DNA of 64,000 bases from contig NZ_JAAIKC010000012.1 of assembly GCF_010820665.1 (NCBI RefSeq), forward strand, positions 1 through 64,000, given 5' to 3'. Positions 61,302 through 64,000 of the stretch are shown here, piece after piece (the first letter of the stretch is position 1; the number at the start of each line of letters is the position of its first letter). The notes below the pieces were generated by a model. It was not told the DNA's origin. It searched no databases and worked only from the letters and a program-made list of their open reading frames with translations. The DNA comes from Paenibacillus sp. SYP-B3998 (GTDB lineage Bacteria > Bacillota > Bacilli > Paenibacillales > NBRC-103111). The translations under genes were made by a program, and so were the position numbers.

Positions 61302-61333
61302 GCCCGAAGGAAGCTTTCCCTCGGGCTTTTTTT
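61302..61333 (+). terminator. Intrinsic terminator after the short ORF
   Basis: GCCCGA with inner GGAA pairs with TTCC and TCGGGC (61302-61326), followed by seven T. Confidence 0.85.
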
Positions 61334-61350
61334 GTCCAATCAGCATTTGA

Positions 61351-61431
61351 TTAGCGCATTTTACTACTGTTTGAATTTGGTTTTTGGTTTTTTTGCTCTT
61401 CAGATTTCGCACTCTTTTTTTGCTTGGCCAT
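61351..61431 (-). CDS. Possible 26-residue basic peptide
   Basis: On the minus strand AAGGAG precedes ATG 61431, which opens MAKQKKSAKSEEQKNQKPNS and ends NSSKMR. The peptide is highly charged, like some small spore or ribosome-associated proteins. The spacing to the ribosome site (12 bases) is long, and a nearer ATG in another frame exists. Function unknown. Confidence 0.35.
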   Translation of the reverse strand: MAKQKKSAKSEEQKNQKPNSNSSKMR

Positions 61432-61500
61432 GGCATTAGTCCACTCCTTAATTGAGTAAATTTGAAACATCATTATTGTACTCAAATATGGAGTAATGTA

Positions 61501-61524
61501 AGCACCCATGTGGTGCTTTTTTTA
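61501..61524 (+). terminator. Intrinsic terminator without a visible gene
   Basis: AGCACC (61501-61506), loop CATGT, GGTGCT (61512-61517) and a T-run. The region 61300-61861 has only very small ORFs, so it may end a small RNA or peptide transcript. Confidence 0.55.
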
Positions 61525-61861
61525 TTGCGCCAGATTTGCATAAATTCACAGTCCAAAAGGGATCATTTAGCAAGGTTTTATTGTTCGAATAAGGAAGAGG
61601 TTATGAATGAGCAAAATACTAATATCACCCGATACAGAGCAGAAGAAAAAACAACCATCAAAATGTCATGGGTGTATATGGGTTAATTGGGATTTTGAAT
61701 CCTCAATTTGACATTATTCATCATAATAAGTTGAAAAATTAACAATTTTTCACTTTAGATAATTGGTATTTTAAGTCTATATTTACTAAACTATGGAAAT
61801 GATATCTTTAATTTGAATAAAGAACTTTTATTACAAATTGAACTTCGAGAGGATGATAGTT

Positions 61862-62314
61862 TTGGAGAAAAAGAAATTTGGTAGAAAATTACTAGTGGGG
61901 GTTTTGGCAAGCGCAATATCTTTGGTCGGAGGCACGTCAGCGTTTGCTTATGATGGATTTGCTGATTCAGTTCGAACGGCCCACCCACTTAATGGACCAG
62001 TAGGTGGTATATCATCACTTATCCAGGGTTCTGATGATGTCGATTGGTACTCTTGGACAAATACTGGGCCTACTGTTTATATAACTGCAACATTGCAATC
62101 TCCTACTGGCAAAAATTACGACTTACATGTAGCCATGATGACTAATGGTATCAATCCTACTTCCATAGGAGCAGCAACTGATCATGGAGTAGGTGGAGCA
62201 GATACCTTTGCAACTGCCGTGATACATAGTGGTACTATATATTATCAAGTCAGAGGACAAAAAGGTTCGGACTATGACTATAATGTACCCTATACGTTAA
62301 ATATCACCAATTAA
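61862..62314 (+). CDS. Secreted protein with PPC-like beta domain
   Basis: TTG 61862 is chosen, 9 bases after GAGAGG; an in-frame ATG at 61853 is too close to that site. The 150-residue protein has a Sec signal peptide (KKKFGRKLLVGVLASAIS, cleavage likely after SAFA) and a mature domain of about 118 residues. Features such as SLIQGSDDVDWYSWTN, VYITATLQSP, KNYDLHVAMM and IYYQVRGQKGSDYDYNVPYT fit the pre-peptidase C-terminal (PPC) domain usually found on secreted proteases. Here it stands alone, so it may bind surfaces or inhibit a protease. Confidence 0.75.
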   Translation: MEKKKFGRKLLVGVLASAISLVGGTSAFAYDGFADSVRTAHPLNGPVGGISSLIQGSDDVDWYSWTNTGPTVYITATLQSPTGKNYDLHVAMMTNGINPTSIGAATDHGVGGADTFATAVIHSGTIYYQVRGQKGSDYDYNVPYTLNITN

Positions 62315-62714
62315 TAATTCAAAGTTCATGTTTTCTATAGAAAACACTCCACTCGGGGTGCTTCTTTTATTGCCCATCAAACCGCGTTTAAATGGTGAAA
62401 TGATCCTTTGCGCAGAGGTTGAGGAAACAGGGGAGGGCTGAGAATCCCGCGCACCTCGGGTATGTCGTATTACCAGTGGGCAAACCATTCGGAATTATGA
62501 GAAAAAAAACGGCCTCATCTGCTGAGGAAGTCCTTCATCACTAATCCGTTCGATACGACCCCAACAACTAAAAGGATCTGTCCGAAAAGTAGTTTTAACC
62601 AGCAGTAACAATAGCGATTTACAAAAATCATCTTAAAAAGAGTTCTTGCTCTGACGTTCTGGGGATAATTAGCCTATCCCAACCCCATGTACGTTTCTCT
62701 CCAAAAAACTTGCC

Positions 62715-62734
62715 GTCACTTATGATAAGGTTCA
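62715..62734. repeat. Dispersed repeat, copy E
   Basis: GTCACTTATGATAAGGTTCA, 17 of 20 identical to 55283-55302 and 16 of 19 to 57107-57125, all in the same orientation. The 62315-62966 gap holds this and a terminator. A stretch at 62400-62520 reads QGRAENPAHLGYVVLPVG on the plus strand and may be a gene scrap. Confidence 0.5.
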
Positions 62735-62754
62735 TCTTAACATTTATAAAACGA

Positions 62755-62783
62755 AATAAAGGACACCCTGATTGGGTGTCCTT
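62755..62783 (-). terminator. Terminator of the cupin gene
   Basis: AAGGACACCC (62759-62768) and GGGTGTCCTT (62774-62783) form a perfect 10-base stem; on the minus strand TTTATTT follows. Confidence 0.75.
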
Positions 62784-62966
62784 CATTGTAGAGACAAGGG
62801 TTAAATACGACATTTTTACTGAGCAAATCGCCGAATCAGTCCGTCTTAGTACAGCAAACCACATTGGAAATCCAGCCATCCCGAATACGGTTTACCTCTT
62901 CATCAATCACATGAATTGGCACAAGGAATCATGTTCTCATACATTAGTTCGTTCTAGTAACAAGCA

Positions 62967-63332
62967 CTAGATCCAAGTATCATTGGCTGCTGTTAATTCG
63001 GACTCAGTACCGCCAGTGTTTACAACGCTTTTAGGCTCCACCAACATGATATGGCATTCCTTTTCGGCGAAAGGCTTCATCTCTATTCCCCTCGGGACAA
63101 TAAACATCTCACCCTTGGCAATTTTTACTTGGCCATCACGAAAATCAATGATCATCTCCCCTTCGAGTGCGATAAATACCTTATCGGTATCTTGATGAAC
63201 GTGCCATACATAATCCCCAGCAATCTTAATAAGCTTAAATTGATAGTCATTCATTTCACCAATGACTTTCAGAGACCAATAGTCGTTGAATTTAGATAGC
63301 TTCTCATTCAGATTAATAGCTTGGTAACGGAT
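62967..63332 (-). CDS. Cupin domain protein, canonical start codon apparently missing
   Basis: From ATG 63254 the frame gives only 95 residues, but the same frame continues 26 codons upstream (RYQAINLNEKLSKFNDYWSL) to AAGGAGG, which lies 7 bases before ATC 63332. Family members of about 120 residues include this segment. The cupin motifs are HVHQDTDKVFIALEGEMIID and a second block PRGIEMKPFAEKECHIML. Either ATC or GTT is used as a rare start, the gene is damaged, or a shortened protein is made from ATG 63254. The function is a small metal-binding beta barrel of unknown substrate. It lies downstream of an AraC regulator on the same strand. Confidence 0.8.
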   Translation of the reverse strand: MRYQAINLNEKLSKFNDYWSLKVIGEMNDYQFKLIKIAGDYVWHVHQDTDKVFIALEGEMIIDFRDGQVKIAKGEMFIVPRGIEMKPFAEKECHIMLVEPKSVVNTGGTESELTAANDTWI

Positions 63333-63487
63333 ATTAACCCCTCCTTATTTTTTTAATTTTCAATATACCGTTATAGTGAACAGGCCTTTAATCTTTTGCA
63401 TAGAAAATTGCTCCAACATAATGTTTTCTTTGATCTGACATTATTATAGAAAAGTAATTTGTAGATTAGAATGGATGCTTGTTGAAA

Positions 63488-64000
63488 TTAGCATGGATTA
63501 TTGATGAGCTTCTCTCGATATTCAGTGGGAGAAATACCAAATTTTTTCTTGAACACTCTACTAAAATAAAAGGGATCAGCAATTCCAACAGTTTGCGCAA
63601 TTTGTTGTACAGGCGCATCACTTGTAAATAGCATTTCTTGCGCCATGTTTATACGATATTTTAATAAATATTCTGCTGGTCCCATACCTGCATGTCTTCT
63701 AAACACATAAGAAAGTCGATTTCGATTAACGTTATTTTGTTCTGCAAGCGATGCTATTGTAAGGCTTTGATAATAGTATTCTTGAATATAATTAGATACC
63801 CGTTCGAATAATGTATGCGATTCACAACTATTTTGCCTGTTATCAACACATAATAAGGCTTCATTCAGTACATCGCGAAACAGCATCTCGGTCTGAAACA
63901 TCGAAATGCCTCCACGCTGATTATAGACATGCCAAAGACGCATAATTAATTCAATAAGACGAGGAGATTGCCCCGTTAATAATTCAAAATGCTGATGCGA
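63488..64000 (-). CDS. AraC family transcriptional regulator, partial
   Basis: The frame stays open to the right edge, so the N-terminus is outside the window. The visible 170 residues end in the AraC double HTH: YYYQSLTIASLAEQNNVNRN, RLSYVFRRHAGMGPAEYLLK and APVQQIAQTVGIADPFYFSR, then VFKKKFGISPTEYREKL. The N-terminal part would hold a cupin-type effector domain. It probably activates sugar-related genes outside this window or the cupin gene downstream. Confidence 0.92.
   Translation of the reverse strand, partial: SHQHFELLTGQSPRLIELIMRLWHVYNQRGGISMFQTEMLFRDVLNEALLCVDNRQNSCESHTLFERVSNYIQEYYYQSLTIASLAEQNNVNRNRLSYVFRRHAGMGPAEYLLKYRINMAQEMLFTSDAPVQQIAQTVGIADPFYFSRVFKKKFGISPTEYREKLINNPC

Noticed and set aside
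62710-62970. 86-codon plus-strand frame
   Set aside because: It runs through a terminator hairpin and a dispersed repeat, with no ribosome site and no recognisable sequence.
1-64000. CRISPR arrays, tRNA genes and intact insertion sequences
   Set aside because: I looked for regularly spaced direct repeats, tRNA-like cloverleaf ends and full transposases and saw none. Only a partial 16S gene and a broken IS110 fragment are present.

Overview
The window looks like a chromosomal segment of a Gram-positive, spore-forming-type Bacillota, most likely Paenibacillus. The reasons are strong AGGAGG-type ribosome binding sites with ATG/GTG/TTG starts, a T-box leader on an aminoacyl-tRNA synthetase gene, a BceRSAB-type two-component/ABC module, a YhgE/Pip protein, a YhfC-type protease, many small one- and two-gene regulator/effector cassettes (MerR, MarR, HxlR, ArsR, WYL, MocR, AraC) and moderate GC content. 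The genus assignment rests on remembered family resemblance, not on a search.

Layout. 1-470: the 5' end of a 16S rRNA gene leaving the window on the left, with two tandem rRNA promoters. 475-5638: a Gfo/Idh/MocA dehydrogenase divergent from a LacI regulator, then an envelope operon (PAP2 phosphatase, UgtP/MGDG-synthase-like glycosyltransferase, polysaccharide deacetylase). 5829-9636: a YhgE/Pip membrane protein and a PrpE-like phosphatase, separated by a cluster of DnaA-box-like sites. 9667-13250: small cassettes (VOC, AHSA1-SRPBCC plus ArsR, HxlR divergent from a DODA-type dioxygenase, ankyrin protein), then a gene-poor stretch with a broken IS110 transposase. 13988-20397: an MBL hydrolase and HAD phosphatase followed by an AfuABC/PhnSTU-like importer operon ending in a second HAD phosphatase. 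20513-29254: SorC regulator, DoxX, GNAT, MraY/WecA-type transferase, aldo/keto reductase, TipA-like MerR, GC-rich winged-helix protein, MarR and SDR. 29353-32770: a eukaryotic-like (type 2) isoleucyl-tRNA synthetase under a T-box. 33389-38848: DUF418 protein and a complete BceRSAB-type module. 39129-43784: a complete branched-chain amino-acid importer, livJHMGF.

43896-45665 is a decayed region: DinB, a WYL regulator broken by a stop codon and a large internal deletion, and a truncated YdeI-like gene. The two effectors carry the same CTGAC-N7-GTCAG palindrome upstream. 45665-55221: LysR divergent from a MetX-like hydrolase, an AAA ATPase/TPR-membrane protein pair, a serine hydrolase/YhfC pair, an internally duplicated membrane protein, and a PNPOx protein divergent from a MocR regulator. 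55478-56864: an overlapping MerR-AHSA1-AHSA1 operon with a 19-bp-spacer MerR promoter.

From about 57000 the sequence is AT-rich and accessory. It holds an unusual 1061-residue UvrA-like protein with two intact ABC modules plus a C-terminal half that resembles a third, ATPase-dead UvrA module. Around it are a truncated agmatine deiminase, small ORFs and short dispersed repeats. A secreted PPC-like protein, a cupin without a canonical start codon and a partial AraC regulator close the window. The most unusual items are the UvrA-like triple module, the DnaA-box cluster, the shared operator around the dead WYL regulator, and the T-box-controlled ileS2.
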